Positions 62,861 to 64,000 of a DNA stretch of 64,000 nt are shown one piece after another (the first letter of the stretch is position 1; every line of letters begins with the position of its first letter). The DNA is from Dipteris shenzhenensis. Lineage: Eukaryota; Polypodiophyta; Polypodiopsida; Gleicheniales. A program made the position numbers and the translations under genes. The DNA is taken from assembly GCA_047967505.1 (NCBI GenBank), contig CM106541.1; one strand, given 5' to 3'. The notes beneath the pieces are model-generated. The model saw nothing but the letters and a program-made list of their open reading frames with translations, did not search any database and was not told where the DNA came from.

Positions 62861-63600
62861 GATTTTCCTTGGGACCTTGAAATAGAGGCTGAAAATGCAC
62901 AGTTAGAAGACTATTTCTTTACAATGATTTAGCCATTCTCCATGCCCTAATGGTGATTGAGCTTCCTAAAGTGGTAACTACAAAGCTGAATAATAGCAGA
63001 AGATCTTGTAAGAAAACCAAAGGAGGACATCGCCATTGCAAAGCCAAGGCCGATGACTTCAATGAGTTCAAACGAGTCCAAACTAGGATCGTTGAGTTGT
63101 ATCTTACAAGGCCAGCTCTCCCAAAATCTGAGACACCTCCTCTTGGACATCAAATGAACCATTACTTGGAAATACTTTGCCAGTGGAAAAGTTGCCCCAC
63201 AGTTCCCGACGTAAAAAGTTTTGAAAGTTTAAGCCACATGTGCAGATGAAGCTTGATAATGAGATAGCAAAAAAAGAAAGTCCACAAGAGCCTCAAAAAT
63301 TGGTTAATGATCCTACGCCACCTAGTGACCATAGCACATGTCAGGCTAGTTCAACACCATCAGAGGCTGATCTTTGAGAAGTGCCAAAGTACTTCAAGAA
63401 CTACATAAGTGGTAGTGTCCCCATAGCAATGCCAAGGCCAGTAAGAGAATCTAAAGTGCAAGAGACCGATAACATTGAAGAGACTCCAATGTATGAGGGA
63501 TTGGCAAAACTCGCACAATAAACCTCGACCTTGAAGGGGAGGAAGAAAAATTGGTATTCATTGGAAAATAGCTCACACAAGAAGAGGAAACAAAGCTGAA
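62861..63600 (+). other. Gypsy-I protease-RT linker
   Basis: Polar, broken frames (for example 62950-63249). No domain recognised; position and orientation fit the spacer between protease and RT. Confidence 0.5.
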
Positions 63601-63610
63601 ACCACTCCTA

Positions 63611-64000
63611 ATGGAATACCAAGACTGCCTAGCATGGTCATACAAGGAAATGAAGGGAATTTCATCAATAGTGGCAGCACACACAATACCTGTTAGGGAA
63701 GGTTCCCACCCTAAGGTATGTGGACCATATAGAACAAATCCAAAATATGGCACCATGGTCTATGATGAATTGGAAAAACTCTTAGATGCAGGATTCATCT
63801 ATGAGATAGAGCACACTGATTGGGTTTCACCCATCATCATCGTGCCTAAATGCAACAAGACGCTAAGAATATGTGTTAACCTAAAGAATGTGAATGTTGC
63901 CCCACTATCACAGATCACTATGATCCCCTACCCTTAGCAGAAATAGTGTTGGAAAAGGTGGCTAGATAAGAGATCTACAACTTCTTGGATGGCTTTTGTG
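63611..64000 (+). pseudogene. Gypsy-I reverse transcriptase, N-terminal part
   Basis: DCLAWSYKEMKGIS, KYGTMVYDELEKLLDAGFIY and TDWVSPIIIVPKCNKTLRIC, then VNLKNVN at the VDYR.LN position. A TAG at 63935-63937 is followed by the start of the FLDG block (TTSWMAF / SFLDG-like) at the window edge. Typical Ty3/Gypsy RT, continuing outside the window. Confidence 0.85.

Larger units (their letters stand above)
61712..64000 (+). mobile_element. Gypsy-I interior (gag end, protease, RT), running off the right edge
   Basis: After the Copia-H LTR, plus-strand Gypsy coding resumes. Together with the LTR and tRNA-Asp primer site at 55.5-56.2 kb this suggests one Gypsy element split by Copia-H. Linkage is by position and orientation only. 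Confidence 0.7.

Overview
This is nuclear DNA from a land plant. One cellular gene is recognisable: the C-terminal part of TIC56, a chloroplast inner-envelope protein-import component, in four exons at 16300-16497, 43127-43415, 47584-47746 and 47868-47972. Almost everything else is transposable-element DNA: Ty3/Gypsy, Ty1/Copia, L1-type LINE and a possible Penelope-like fragment. TIC56 restricts the source to the green lineage. The huge TE-filled intron and the many old, mutated LTR elements fit a large-genome fern or gymnosperm better than a compact angiosperm. I favour a fern, but this is inference. No prokaryotic genes, tRNA, rRNA or CRISPR were seen.

Layout. 1-0.4 kb: RT C-terminal fragment, Penelope-like. 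0.9-11.3 kb: a decayed Gypsy element (Gypsy-1) whose integrase is split exactly between two codons by a 1,176-bp foreign, possibly organellar, segment. That segment is itself interrupted by a well-preserved chromodomain Gypsy element (Gypsy-A, 3667-8284, TSD CAATT) that has lost protease and RT. 11.4-13.35 kb: minus-strand LINE ORF1 and endonuclease. 13.37-15.4 kb: minus-strand gag-only Copia element. 16.3-16.5 kb: first visible TIC56 exon.

The next TIC56 intron (16498-43126, 26,629 bp) holds a nearly intact antisense LINE (16.8-20.2 kb). It also holds a Copia element (20790-28556) carrying a solo LTR in its 5' LTR and a complete non-autonomous LTR element in its 3' LTR. After these come a LINE RT scrap, two gag-only Copia remnants, and a full-length Gypsy relative of Gypsy-1 (Gypsy-G, 34434-41232, TSD CTTTG). 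Exons 2-4 follow, separated by a 4.2-kb intron with LINE and Gypsy scraps and a 121-bp intron.

Downstream of TIC56: 48-50.9 kb is AT-rich with nothing recognised apart from a short tandem repeat. 50.9-53.2 kb is a decayed minus-strand Copia pol. 54.9-55.5 kb is a minus-strand Gypsy RT scrap. From 55.5 kb to the right edge lies a plus-strand Gypsy element with a tRNA-Asp primer site (Gypsy-I), split by a minus-strand Copia element (57.5-61.7 kb) and by long pyrimidine microsatellites.

The exon assignment rests on matching intron phases (1, 2, 0), consensus splice sites and protein continuity. The LTR elements rest on paired termini, primer sites and target duplications read directly from the sequence. 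I found no new multi-gene system. The most unusual items are the TE-sink intron in TIC56, the codon-precise foreign insertion in Gypsy-1, the triple stem-loop in the Gypsy-A leader, the telo-box/TATA cluster at 56.5 kb, and the repeated pattern of elements that keep gag but lose pol.
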